This document shows, piece after piece, positions 50,812 to 59,796 of a DNA stretch of 64,000 bases. Below the pieces are notes generated by a model. It did no database searches. It was not told the origin of the DNA and saw only the letters and a list, made by a program, of their open reading frames with translations. The translations under genes and the position numbers were made by a program. The DNA is from Methylobacterium platani (lineage in GTDB: Bacteria > Pseudomonadota > Alphaproteobacteria > Rhizobiales > Beijerinckiaceae), in assembly GCF_001653715.1 (NCBI RefSeq), contig NZ_LWHQ01000037.1:8969-72968 (forward strand), given 5' to 3'. Within the stretch, counting starts at the first letter, position 1, and the number at the start of each line of letters is the position of its first letter.

Positions 50812-52854
50812 ATGTTTCGATCCCTCTACCGGCACGGTTTCGCCCGCGTCGCGGCCTGCGTCGGCCGCAGCCACATCGCCGATCCGGACGCCAACGCGGC
50901 CGAGATCCGGCGCCTCGCCGAGGCCTGCGACGCGGACGGCGTCGCCGTGGCGGTGTTCCCGGAGCTCTGCCTGTCGGGGTACGCCCTCGAGGACCTGCTG
51001 CTGCAGGAGACGCTGCTGAGCCAAGTCGAGGCGGCGCTCCTCGCCCTCGTCGAGGCGAGCCGCGCGGTGATGCCGGTCCTCGTCGTCGGCGCGCCGTTGC
51101 GCCACCGCAACCGGATCTACAACACCGCCGCGGTGATCCATCGCGGAACGCTGCTCGGCGTGGTGCCGAAGAGCTATCTGCCGAACTACCGCGAGTTCTA
51201 CGAGAAGCGCCACTTCGCCCCCGGCGCCGGGGTGACGGGCGAGACGATCCGCATCGGCGAGACCGAGGCGCCGTTCGGCACCGACCTGCTGTTCCCGGCC
51301 GACGACCTGCCGGGCCTCGTCCTCGGGGTCGAGATCTGCGAGGACATGTGGATCCCGGTGCCGCCGGCGGCGCTCGCCGCGCTCGCCGGCGCGACGGTGC
51401 TCGCCAACCTCTCGGGCAGCCCGATCACCATCGGGCGGGCGGAGAGCCGGACGCTGCTGTGCCGCTCGACCTCGTCGCGCTGCCTGTCGGCCTATATCTA
51501 CGCCGCGGCGGGCCCGGGCGAATCGACCACGGACCTCGCCTGGGACGGCCAGACCGCGATCTTCGAGGACGGCGAGCTGATCGCGCAAGGCGCGCGCTTC
51601 CCCGCCGAGCCGCAGGTGACGCTCGCCGACATCGACCTCGACCGCCTGCGCCAGGAGCGGGCCCAGATGGGCAGCTTCGACGACAACCGGGCGGCGGTGA
51701 TGCCGGGCGCGCCGGCCTATCGCCGGGTGCCGTTCCGGCTGGCGCCGCCGGAGACGGATCTCGGCTTCCACCGCACCGTCGAGCGCTTCCCCTTCGTGCC
51801 GGCCGATCCCGCCCGCCTCGCCCAGGATTGCTACGAGGGCTACAACATCCAGGTCGCCGGCCTCGCCCAGCGCCTGCAGGCGATCGGCACCAGGCGGGTG
51901 GTGATCGGCATCTCGGGCGGGCTCGATTCGACCCACGCGCTGATCGTGGCGGCCCGCGCCTTCGACCAGCTCGGCCTGCCGCGCTCGGACATCCTCACCT
52001 ACACGATGCCGGGTTTCGCCACCTCGGACGAGACCAAGGGCAACGCCCACCGGCTGATGGCCTCGCTCGGCACGCGGGCGGCCGAGCTCGACATCCGGCC
52101 CGCCGCCCGGCAGATGCTGACCGACATGGGCCACCCGTTCGGCCGCGGCGAGGAGGTCTACGACGTCACCTTCGAGAACGTGCAGGCGGGCTTGCGCACC
52201 GACTACCTGTTCCGGCTCGCCAACCAGCACGACGCGATCGTGATCGGCACCGGCGACCTGTCCGAGCTCGCGCTCGGCTGGTGCACCTACGGCGTCGGGG
52301 ACCAGATGTCCCACTACGCGGTCAATGCCGGTGTGCCCAAGACCCTGATCCAGCACCTGATCCGCTGGGTGATCGCGTCCGGCCAGTTCTCCGCGGAGGT
52401 CGGCCGCACCCTCGAGGCGATCCTCGACACCGAGATCTCGCCCGAGCTGGTGCCGGCCCGCGAGGGCGAGACGATCCAGAGCACCGAATCGAAGATCGGC
52501 CCCTACGCGCTGCAGGACTTCAACCTGTTCTACACGCTGCGCTACGGCTACCGCCCCTCGAAGATCGCCTTCCTGTCGCTGATGGCCTGGGAGGATGCCG
52601 CCCGCGGGCCCTGGCCGCCCGGCTTCCCCGACGCGAAGCGCGGCGCCTACGCCCTGCCGGAGATCCGTGCCTGGCTCGCGGTGTTCCTGCGGCGGTTCTT
52701 CGGGTTCAGCCAGTTCAAGCGCTCGGCCCTGCCGAACGGCCCGAAGGTGGCGGCGGGCGGCGCCCTCTCGCCCCGCGGCGACTGGCGCGCGCCCTCCGAC
52801 GGCAATGCCCGGATCTGGCTCGACGAGCTGGAGCGGCAAGTCCCGAAGGAATGA
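50812..52854 (+). CDS. nadE: NAD+ synthase, glutamine-hydrolysing
   Basis: 680-aa two-domain NadE. The N-terminal nitrilase-fold glutaminase has Glu51 (VFPELCLSGY), Lys120 (VPKSYLPNYREFYE) and nucleophile Cys176 (VEICEDMW). The C-terminal synthetase has the PP-loop SGGLDS at 368-373 plus GTGDLSELALGWCTYGVGD and ESKIGPYALQDFNLFY. It converts nicotinate adenine dinucleotide to NAD+. Length matches the ~680-aa Mycobacterium-like class. TTG 50803 just upstream is an alternative start with a better-placed AAGGGG. Confidence 0.96.
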   Translation: MFRSLYRHGFARVAACVGRSHIADPDANAAEIRRLAEACDADGVAVAVFPELCLSGYALEDLLLQETLLSQVEAALLALVEASRAVMPVLVVGAPLRHRNRIYNTAAVIHRGTLLGVVPKSYLPNYREFYEKRHFAPGAGVTGETIRIGETEAPFGTDLLFPADDLPGLVLGVEICEDMWIPVPPAALAALAGATVLANLSGSPITIGRAESRTLLCRSTSSRCLSAYIYAAAGPGESTTDLAWDGQTAIFEDGELIAQGARFPAEPQVTLADIDLDRLRQERAQMGSFDDNRAAVMPGAPAYRRVPFRLAPPETDLGFHRTVERFPFVPADPARLAQDCYEGYNIQVAGLAQRLQAIGTRRVVIGISGGLDSTHALIVAARAFDQLGLPRSDILTYTMPGFATSDETKGNAHRLMASLGTRAAELDIRPAARQMLTDMGHPFGRGEEVYDVTFENVQAGLRTDYLFRLANQHDAIVIGTGDLSELALGWCTYGVGDQMSHYAVNAGVPKTLIQHLIRWVIASGQFSAEVGRTLEAILDTEISPELVPAREGETIQSTESKIGPYALQDFNLFYTLRYGYRPSKIAFLSLMAWEDAARGPWPPGFPDAKRGAYALPEIRAWLAVFLRRFFGFSQFKRSALPNGPKVAAGGALSPRGDWRAPSDGNARIWLDELERQVPKE

Positions 52855-52948
52855 TCCCGCAGGACCGCGTTCAGAAACTCCATGGGGGTATGAGCGTTGG
52901 TCGGGCCCCGGGGCCGCGGACGAGCCCCCGCAGGGGAGCCCGACCCGC

Positions 52949-53593
52949 ATGGCCGCCACGCCCTCCGACACCGATGCCCTGCCGAACGGCCCGCTCGCCG
53001 GGAGCGCGGTGCATGTCTGCGTCGACATGCAGAACCTGTTCGCCCGGGAGACCGCCTGGCACACGCCCTGGATGGGGCGGGTGCTGCCGCGGGTCCTGCA
53101 CCTCGCGGGCGCCGTGCCGGAGCGCAGCGTGTTCACCCGCTTCGTCCCGGCCCGCCATCCCGGCGAGGGGCGGGGCTGCTGGAAGCGCTACTGGGAGCGC
53201 TGGGCCGAGATGACGGTGGACCGGCTCGGCGAGGACATGGTCGCGCTGGTGCCGGAGTTCGCCGCGCTCGCGCCGCCGGCCGAGGTCGTCGACAAGACCG
53301 TCTACTCGCCCTGGATGGAGCCGGGACTGGAGACGGCGCTCCGGGCGCGCCGGGCCGAGACCCTGGTGATCACCGGCGGCGAGACCGACGTCTGCGTGCT
53401 GGCCACGGTGCTCGGCGCCGTCGACCGCGGCTACCGCATCGTGCTCGCCACCGACGCGGTCTGCTCGTCCTCGGACGAGACCCACGACGCGATGATGACG
53501 CTCTACCGGCAACGCTTCGGCCAGCAGCTCGAGGTCGCGACCACCGGCCAGATCCTGCACAACTGGAATTTGTCCGAGTTGACGAACCGTTGA
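52949..53593 (+). CDS. Isochorismatase-like cysteine hydrolase
   Basis: 214-aa isochorismatase-fold hydrolase. The catalytic triad fits: D26 in VHVCVDMQNLF, K116 in VVDKTVYSPW, and nucleophile C149 in ITGGETDVCVLATVLGAVD, so it is likely a true hydrolase (nicotinamidase-like or amidase) rather than an inactive relative. It starts 94 nt after nadE. A nicotinamidase role in NAD recycling next to nadE is tempting, but the nicotinamidase zinc motif (D-x-H-x-x-H) is absent, so substrate remains open. Confidence 0.88.
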   Translation: MAATPSDTDALPNGPLAGSAVHVCVDMQNLFARETAWHTPWMGRVLPRVLHLAGAVPERSVFTRFVPARHPGEGRGCWKRYWERWAEMTVDRLGEDMVALVPEFAALAPPAEVVDKTVYSPWMEPGLETALRARRAETLVITGGETDVCVLATVLGAVDRGYRIVLATDAVCSSSDETHDAMMTLYRQRFGQQLEVATTGQILHNWNLSELTNR

Positions 53594-53818
53594 GGCCGCC
53601 CACCACCTCGTGTCCGACCTGTGTTGCAATCGTTTCCCGTGTCGTTCCGAGGTTCCCGCCTCGCACGTTTTCGTGATTCAGCCCGCCTGAGCCGCATCGC
53701 ACCTAGCGTCATGGCCGAGATCGCGGTGGTGCTGGGCGGCGTCGCCTGACATAGTCTCGGCCCAATCATCCGTTAGCGACTGGACGCCATGGCAGCACCT
53801 GCGAGCGGAGGCGATCCG

Positions 53819-54046
53819 ATGCGAAGCTACAACCTGTTCTGCCTGAAGGGCCTCGACGGCCTGGTCTGCGCGGTTCCGGAGGATTACGCCGTGCCGGCCT
53901 TCGTCACCGAGGCGCGCTGGGCCTTCGGCGGCAAGCTCGACGGCACCACGCCCCGGCCCGTCGGCTTCGACGGGAGCGCCGCCGCGACCGCCGTGCGCTT
54001 CAACGGCTTCTATCTCTTCCAGAGCATGTCCCCGGCACAGGGCTGA
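53819..54046 (+). CDS. Small conserved-looking hypothetical protein
   Basis: 75-aa protein: MRSYNLFCLKGLDGLVCAVP, EDYAVPAFVTEARWAFGGKL and NGFYLFQSM. No domain or signal peptide that I recognise. ATG 53819 is chosen because CGGAGG lies 7 nt upstream; the frame reaches back to ATG 53789. Mixed alpha/beta composition suggests a folded cytoplasmic protein. Confidence 0.6.
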   Translation: MRSYNLFCLKGLDGLVCAVPEDYAVPAFVTEARWAFGGKLDGTTPRPVGFDGSAAATAVRFNGFYLFQSMSPAQG

Positions 54047-54163
54047 GGGTGATCTGCCGTGGGAAGGCCGCTTGAGTCGCGTATCGCGGCGAGCATTCCT
54101 TAAAGGTCCGTGAGGCAGGATCGCGGCATCCGAAACCCGCGAGGCCGAACGGGGCTGGCCGTC

Positions 54164-54556
54164 ATGACCGATATGTCCGAGCTGCGCAGGGAAACCCGCC
54201 TGCGGACGTTCCTGAAGGGGCGCATCCTCTTCAACAACGGCAATTCCAGCATGGATTGCCTGGTGCGGGACCTCTCCGGCTCCGGCGCCCGCCTGATGCT
54301 CAGCCAGACCGCGACGCTGCCGGAGGGCTTCGACCTCTACATCCCGGCCAAGGAGCGCACCCACAAGGCGACCCTGCGCTGGCGGAGGGAGGACAGCATC
54401 GGTGTCACCTTCGCGGAGGAGACCGCCCGCGCCCCGGCGCCGGAGGCCGACCCGGCCGCGCTTCTCGCCCGCATCCAGGACCTGGAGGCCGAGAACGCTT
54501 CGCTGCGCCGCCAGTTGAGAGAGGCGGAGGCGATGCTGCTCGAGCGCACGCCCTGA
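54164..54556 (+). CDS. PilZ-domain protein with C-terminal coiled coil
   Basis: 130-aa protein. The PilZ c-di-GMP-binding pattern is present: R-x-x-x-R in LRRETRLRTFLKGRILFNNG and D-x-S-x-x-G in VRDLSGSGARLMLS, with LRWRREDSIGVTFAE closing the barrel. The last ~35 residues (ALLARIQDLEAENASLRRQL REAEAML) form a short heptad coiled coil, suggesting dimerisation. ATG 54164; ATG 54173 is also possible. Target unknown. Confidence 0.85.
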   Translation: MTDMSELRRETRLRTFLKGRILFNNGNSSMDCLVRDLSGSGARLMLSQTATLPEGFDLYIPAKERTHKATLRWRREDSIGVTFAEETARAPAPEADPAALLARIQDLEAENASLRRQLREAEAMLLERTP

Positions 54557-54899
54557 CGCTCGAAACGGCGAAGGGCCGCCTCGTTGCCAAGGCGACCCTT
54601 CCATTGCCGGACCGCGGTCCGACTGATCTCTCACAGATCACGCAGTGATCCGTCAGGACCGTTCACCGATCTTGGATTGCTCGTCGTACGCTCAGGCCGT
54701 GAAGCCGGAGGCGACGATCCAGGTCCGGTGCGCCGACGACCGCGGCTGATGACAATGAGACACTGGATCACCTCCTTCCTGTTGTTGCCGATGATCCAAA
54801 TGTAACCATCCCCGGGCATTGTGCAATGCGGTTCGGGCGCGGCGAAGGGTCCGCACCGCCGCACCTTGACCTCGGCCCTCCCCCGATCATCTCCCCCGC
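54557..54899. other. Intergenic gap (343 nt) between PilZ and MBL-fold genes
   Basis: No gene seen. The PilZ-side hairpin at 54570-54601 is near one end. The region 54740-54810 is relatively AT-rich and probably holds the promoter of the hydrolase gene at 54900. Confidence 0.5.
54570..54601 (+). terminator. Terminator-like hairpin after the PilZ gene
   Basis: GAAGGGCCGCCT pairs with AGGCGACCCTTC with one mismatch around an 8-nt loop, starting 14 nt after the stop. No T-run. Confidence 0.6.
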
Positions 54900-55961
54900 A
54901 TGAAGAACCGTGGCTTCCTCAAGCTCGCCAGCGCCATGACCGTGATGACGCTCGGCGGCGTCGGCTACGCGGCGCACAAGCGCAGCCGCAATCCGTATTA
55001 CCGGGGCCCGGTCAGCGACCATTTCGACGGGGTGCGGTTCTTCTCGCCGGGACAGCCGCAGGACAAGGCCCTCGGCGAGGTGGCGCGCTGGCAGCTCGGC
55101 GGCGGCCGGGCGTCCTGGCCGGCGAGCTTTCCGAGCCCGTTCCCGCCCGACGCGCCGCCGGAGCGGGTCGACGGACTGCGGGTCGTCCATATCGGTCACG
55201 CGAGCCTGCTGGTCCAGGTCGCCGGCCGCAACATCCTGATCGACCCGGTCTATGCCAGGCGGGCGAGCCCGGTGGGGTTCACCGGCCCGAAGCGCGTCAA
55301 CCCGCCGGGCATCGCCTTCGGCGCCCTGCCGCCGATCGACGCCGTGCTCGTCACCCACAACCACTACGACCATCTCGACGGGCCGATCCTGGCCCGGCTC
55401 TGGGCCGAGCACGCGCCGACCTTCGTCGCGCCGCTCGGCAACGACGCGATCCTGCGCAGCTACGACGCGACGATCCCGGTCGAGACCCGGGACTGGGGCG
55501 GTTCCGTCGATCTCGGCGGCGGGATCGCCGTCCATCTCGTGCCGGCCACCCACTGGTCGGCCCGGGGCGTGAACGACCGGCGCATGGCGCTGTGGTGCGC
55601 CTTCGTGCTCACCACCCCGCACGGGGTGCTCTACCATGTCGGCGATACCGGCTACGGCGACGGGGCGATCTTCCGGGACGTGCGCGCCCGCTTCGGCGCG
55701 CCCCGCCTCGCCACCCTGCCGATCGGCGCCTACGAGCCGCGCTGGTTCATGCAGCCCCAGCACATGAACCCGGAGGAGGCGGTACGGGTTTTTCGCGATG
55801 TCGGGGCCGAGCAGGCCCTCGGGCACCATTGGGGCACGTTCCGGCTCACCAACGAGGGCCCGGGCGAGCCGGCCGCGGCCCTGGACCGGGCGCTCGCGGA
55901 GGCCGAGGTGCCGGCGGAGCGGTTCCTGGCGTTGCGGCCGGGGCAGGTCTGGGGTGGGTGA
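54900..55961 (+). CDS. MBL-fold metallo-hydrolase (NAPE-PLD/UlaG-like)
   Basis: 353-aa metallo-beta-lactamase-fold hydrolase. Zinc-binding motif THNHYDHLDG (H-x-H-x-D-H) near residue 155; further ligands in LVPATHWS, LYHVGDTGYGDGAIFRD and ALGHHWGTFRL. HIGHASLLVQVAGRNILIDP opens the fold. The layout matches the N-acyl-phosphatidylethanolamine phospholipase D-like/RomA group. N-terminal FLKLASAMTVMTLGGVGYAA is hydrophobic, so it may be membrane anchored or exported. Substrate unknown. Confidence 0.9.
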   Translation: MKNRGFLKLASAMTVMTLGGVGYAAHKRSRNPYYRGPVSDHFDGVRFFSPGQPQDKALGEVARWQLGGGRASWPASFPSPFPPDAPPERVDGLRVVHIGHASLLVQVAGRNILIDPVYARRASPVGFTGPKRVNPPGIAFGALPPIDAVLVTHNHYDHLDGPILARLWAEHAPTFVAPLGNDAILRSYDATIPVETRDWGGSVDLGGGIAVHLVPATHWSARGVNDRRMALWCAFVLTTPHGVLYHVGDTGYGDGAIFRDVRARFGAPRLATLPIGAYEPRWFMQPQHMNPEEAVRVFRDVGAEQALGHHWGTFRLTNEGPGEPAAALDRALAEAEVPAERFLALRPGQVWGG

Positions 55962-56013
55962 GGCGCATCACCGCGCCCCGCACCGATTCGACGACGCCTC
56001 TCCCCGTCGCCGG

Positions 56014-56048
56014 CATCCCGGGGCCGCGCAGCGGAATCCGGAATGACC
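56014..56048. repeat. Short REP-like element, copy 1 (imperfect)
   Basis: CATCCCGGGGCCGCGCAGCG then GAATCCGGAATGACC: an inverted repeat with mismatches. It lies in the 104-nt gap between convergent genes. Shares its core with the perfect copy at 59237-59272. Confidence 0.65.
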
Positions 56049-56065
56049 AGGGGGGTATCACACCC

Positions 56066-57379
<1,314 letters not shown>

Positions 57380-57442
57380 GGGGTGCTTCGCGGGATTCTC
57401 GGCGGGGGCTCGCGGCCGGTGAGCGGGGGAGCGGGGACGCCG

Positions 57443-58006
57443 TCAGGCGGCGTCCAGGCTCTCGAGCACCAGGCTGCCGTTGGTGTAGACGCAGATCTCG
57501 GCGGCGATCCGCATGGCGCGGCGCACGATCGCCTCGGCGTCGAGGTCCTGCTCCTCCAGCGCCCGGGCGGCGGCGAGCGCGTAGTTGCCGCCGGACCCGA
57601 TCGCCATCACGCCGCCCTCGGGCTCCAGCACGTCGCCGGCGCCCGACAGAAGCAGGCTCACGTCCTTGTCGGCGACCAGCATCATCGCCTCGAGGCGGCG
57701 CAGGTAGCGGTCGGTGCGCCAATCCTTGGTCAGCTCGACGCAGGCCCGGGTGAGCTGGCCCGGATACTGCTCGAGCTTGGCTTCCAGCCGCTCGAACAGC
57801 GTGAAGGCGTCGGCGGTGGCGCCGGCGAAGCCCCCGATCACCGAACCCTTGGCGAGGCGCCGGACCTTGCGGGCATTGCCCTTGACGATGGTCTGGCCGA
57901 GGCTGACCTGCCCGTCGCCCCCGATCACCACCCGGCCGCCCTTGCGCACCATCAGGATCGTCGTCGCATGCATGCGGGGGGCGCCCCCCGCGTCGTCGTT
58001 GGCCAA
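57443..58006 (-). CDS. hslV: ATP-dependent protease peptidase subunit HslV
   Basis: 187-aa threonine peptidase. The mature N-terminus is the TT of HATTILMVRKGGRVVIGGDG, T15 counting from the TTG start, so a 14-residue propeptide is removed. Conserved GQVSLGQTIVKGNARKVRRL and GGFAGATADAFTLFERLEAK follow, and SGGNYALAAARAL. TTG 58006 is preferred because GGAGA lies 8 nt upstream; the alternative ATG 57973 would leave only three residues before the threonine. First gene of hslVU. Confidence 0.92.
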   Translation of the reverse strand: MANDDAGGAPRMHATTILMVRKGGRVVIGGDGQVSLGQTIVKGNARKVRRLAKGSVIGGFAGATADAFTLFERLEAKLEQYPGQLTRACVELTKDWRTDRYLRRLEAMMLVADKDVSLLLSGAGDVLEPEGGVMAIGSGGNYALAAARALEEQDLDAEAIVRRAMRIAAEICVYTNGSLVLESLDAA

Positions 58007-58145
58007 GGATGTCTCTCCGGACAGGCTGTCTCTCGTCGTGCTGCGGCGTAGGTGGGGGTTGCGGGCGCGTTCGTCCAGCGGGGCGGGGTGCGGGGCGGCG
58101 ATCCGGGTGCGGGGCGGCCTGTCTGACGTAGGGTGATGTGCTACG

Positions 58146-58421
58146 ATGCGGCGACTCAACTCTTCGACCGCGTCAGCCAAAATCCCGATGCCTCACGGCG
58201 ATCCGAAACACCGCGCCAAACGGTTCAACGAGGGTGCCAAGTTGCTCGCCTCCTTGTTCAACTCGCTGGCGATCGCGGTCTTCGGTGCTGCCTTCGTCAT
58301 CCCGATCACACAGGGACGCTACGACGTCTTCGCCCATGGCGGGGGACTTCTCCTTGTCGCGGGTGTATGCTTCCACCTCGCCGGTCAGACCGCGCTGCGC
58401 TTCCTCAGATCGGAGGACTGA
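58146..58421 (+). CDS. Small membrane protein of unknown function (pair member 1)
   Basis: 91-aa protein. A basic N-terminus (PMPHGDPKHRAKRFNEGAKL) is followed by two hydrophobic segments, ASLFNSLAIAVFGAAFVIPI and GGGLLLVAGVCFHLAGQTAL, ending LRFLRSED. No family recognised. Start ATG 58146 is chosen; the in-frame ATG at 58188 would still include both helices. It is divergent from hslV (139 nt between starts) and is followed 5 nt later by a second tiny membrane protein. Confidence 0.6.
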   Translation: MRRLNSSTASAKIPMPHGDPKHRAKRFNEGAKLLASLFNSLAIAVFGAAFVIPITQGRYDVFAHGGGLLLVAGVCFHLAGQTALRFLRSED

Positions 58422-58426
58422 CACCG

Positions 58427-58567
58427 ATGACCATCGCCTATGCCTGGCAGATTCTCGGCGTGAGCGCCGCGCTCATTACCGGAGGGCTCCTCGCCCTCAA
58501 GGTCGCGTCGGATATCTACGACCGCAGGACGCGGGAGATCGAGGAGCGGCGGGCCGCCGGGGAATGA
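58427..58567 (+). CDS. Very small membrane protein of unknown function (pair member 2)
   Basis: 46-aa protein: one membrane segment (AYAWQILGVSAALITGGLLA) then a charged tail (SDIYDRRTREIEERRAAGE). GGAGG lies 10 nt before ATG 58427, inside the end of the preceding gene, which suggests coupled translation. The N-out/short charged tail layout resembles small regulatory or stress membrane peptides, but no family is recognised. Confidence 0.6.
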   Translation: MTIAYAWQILGVSAALITGGLLALKVASDIYDRRTREIEERRAAGE

Positions 58568-58666
58568 CGGCCGCGGCCCTGTCCACCAGCTCGGTTCGGG
58601 CAGGCATCGGGTTTGCGGCCCTTCTTCGTCCATCATCCCGCTGCAACCGTCGAGAAAGCCGGCGCC

Positions 58667-59179
58667 ATGCTGATCGTGTTCGCCGGCCTGCCCGGGACCG
58701 GCAAGACCACCATCTCCCGCGCCGTCGCCAAGGCCCTCGCGGCGACCCATCTGCGCGTCGACGTCATCGAGCAGGCGATCCGGGATGCGGGCGTGCCGGC
58801 CGGCGCCGTGGGCGCGTCCGGCTACGGGGTGGCGCAGGCCCTGGCCGGCGCGAACCTGAGCGACGGGCGGATCGTCGTGGCCGATTGCGTCAATCCGGTC
58901 GCGGCCAGCCGCTTGGGATGGCGGGCCGTGGCCGCCCGTGCCGGGGTGCGGCTGGTCGAGGTCGAGGTCGTGTGCTCGGACGCCGAGGAGCATCGCCGCC
59001 GGGTCGAGGGGCGGGTCTCCGACATTCCGGGCCTCGTCCCGCCCTCGTGGGAGGCGATCCGGCGCATCGACTACGAGCCGTGGGACGGGTCGCGCCTCGT
59101 CATCGACAGCGCGACCTTGTCGCCCTCGGAGGCTGTTGCCGCCGTGTTGGGGATCGTGGCGCAAGACCGGCCGGACTGA
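58667..59179 (+). CDS. P-loop AAA-family kinase-like protein
   Basis: 170-aa P-loop NTPase. Walker A is AGLPGTGKTTISRAVAKAL at residues about 6-24. DVIEQAIRDAG and IVVADCVNPVAASRLGWRAV fit the zeta-toxin/adenylylsulfate kinase-like group of small-molecule kinases, and VEVVCSDAEEHRRRVEGR supplies the arginine-rich lid. No nucleotide preference can be told. Lone gene; short REP element follows 58 nt after its stop. Confidence 0.82.
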   Translation: MLIVFAGLPGTGKTTISRAVAKALAATHLRVDVIEQAIRDAGVPAGAVGASGYGVAQALAGANLSDGRIVVADCVNPVAASRLGWRAVAARAGVRLVEVEVVCSDAEEHRRRVEGRVSDIPGLVPPSWEAIRRIDYEPWDGSRLVIDSATLSPSEAVAAVLGIVAQDRPD

Positions 59180-59236
59180 GAGCCTGTTCGAGCGATTGCA
59201 TCGCTCGGTCTGGACCACGGGCCGACAACTCTCCTC

Positions 59237-59272
59237 GTCATCCCGGGGCCGCGCAGCGGAACCCGGGATGAC
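59237..59272. repeat. Short REP-like element, copy 2 (perfect)
   Basis: GTCATCCCGGG (59237-59247) and CCCGGGATGAC (59262-59272) pair perfectly around a 14-nt loop GCCGCGCAGCGGAA. The loop and stems match the copy at 56014-56048. Lies between two convergent genes, a typical REP location. Confidence 0.75.
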
Positions 59273-59296
59273 ATCGAGGATGTCGATTCGGTCGGA

Positions 59297-59788
59297 TCAC
59301 TCAAACGAGCCCTGTGGCCCATACACTGGAGTATCAGGGCCGGCTTTTCCGAGGGAGGCCTCCAGTCGCCTCCGCGCCTCGGCTTTCACCTCAGCCATCG
59401 TCTCCCATGGGCTCGGCCCGCTCTCGAGGCCGTCGCGAACCAGCCTGCGCAACTCTTCGGTCGACAGGCCGTGCGTGTCGTCTTCGACCAAGGTTACGGC
59501 CCCTGCGCAGGCTCGTGACTGCGTGTCGTGGACAAGCGTGTTGCCGGGCTCTTCGGGAAGCAACCGCCGATCGTCCTCCGGACTAGGCACCGAACACCCG
59601 ACATGGGCAAGATCGACCGCCTTCACCGTTGCCAGCGCGCCCATCGGCTCCGGAAACTCTACGTCATAAGCCTCGCCCCCGTGCCACACGGCAACGACCG
59701 TGCCTTCGGTGCCCGCCGGCATCGTCTGTCCGTCATCGGTCGTCACGGCGGCCAGGATGCGCACGTCGTCGAGTTCTCGGATCAGCAT
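59297..59788 (-). CDS. DUF4926 domain fused to a ParD-like C-terminal segment
   Basis: 163-aa protein. Residues 1-65 match DUF4926 (MLIRELDDVRILAAVTTDDG, PAGTEGTVVAVWHGGEAYDVEF, VKAVDLAHVG), a small SH3-like fold often found beside toxin-antitoxin genes. After a ~45-residue linker, residues about 115-150 read STEELRRLVRDGLESGPSPW ETMAEVKAEARRRLEA, the ParD/CC2985-type antitoxin tail (RDGLxSGP). No RelE/ParE toxin gene is adjacent. It starts 8 nt after the RecD-like helicase gene and is likely in its operon. Confidence 0.72.
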   Translation of the reverse strand: MLIRELDDVRILAAVTTDDGQTMPAGTEGTVVAVWHGGEAYDVEFPEPMGALATVKAVDLAHVGCSVPSPEDDRRLLPEEPGNTLVHDTQSRACAGAVTLVEDDTHGLSTEELRRLVRDGLESGPSPWETMAEVKAEARRRLEASLGKAGPDTPVYGPQGSFE

Positions 59789-59796
59789 GCCGGCCC

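Noticed and set aside
52949..53593. Nicotinamidase (pncA) next to nadE
   Set aside because: The fold and triad fit, but the nicotinamidase zinc-binding D-x-H-x-x-H motif is absent, so only the isochorismatase-like family is called.
54557..54899. A small gene or riboswitch in the 343-nt gap
   Set aside because: Short frames there lack ribosome sites and conserved-looking sequence, and I see no riboswitch core; only a terminator-like hairpin is supported.
58667..59179. Zeta-toxin of a toxin-antitoxin system
   Set aside because: The P-loop and lid fit small kinases generally. No epsilon antitoxin gene or coupled partner is next to it.
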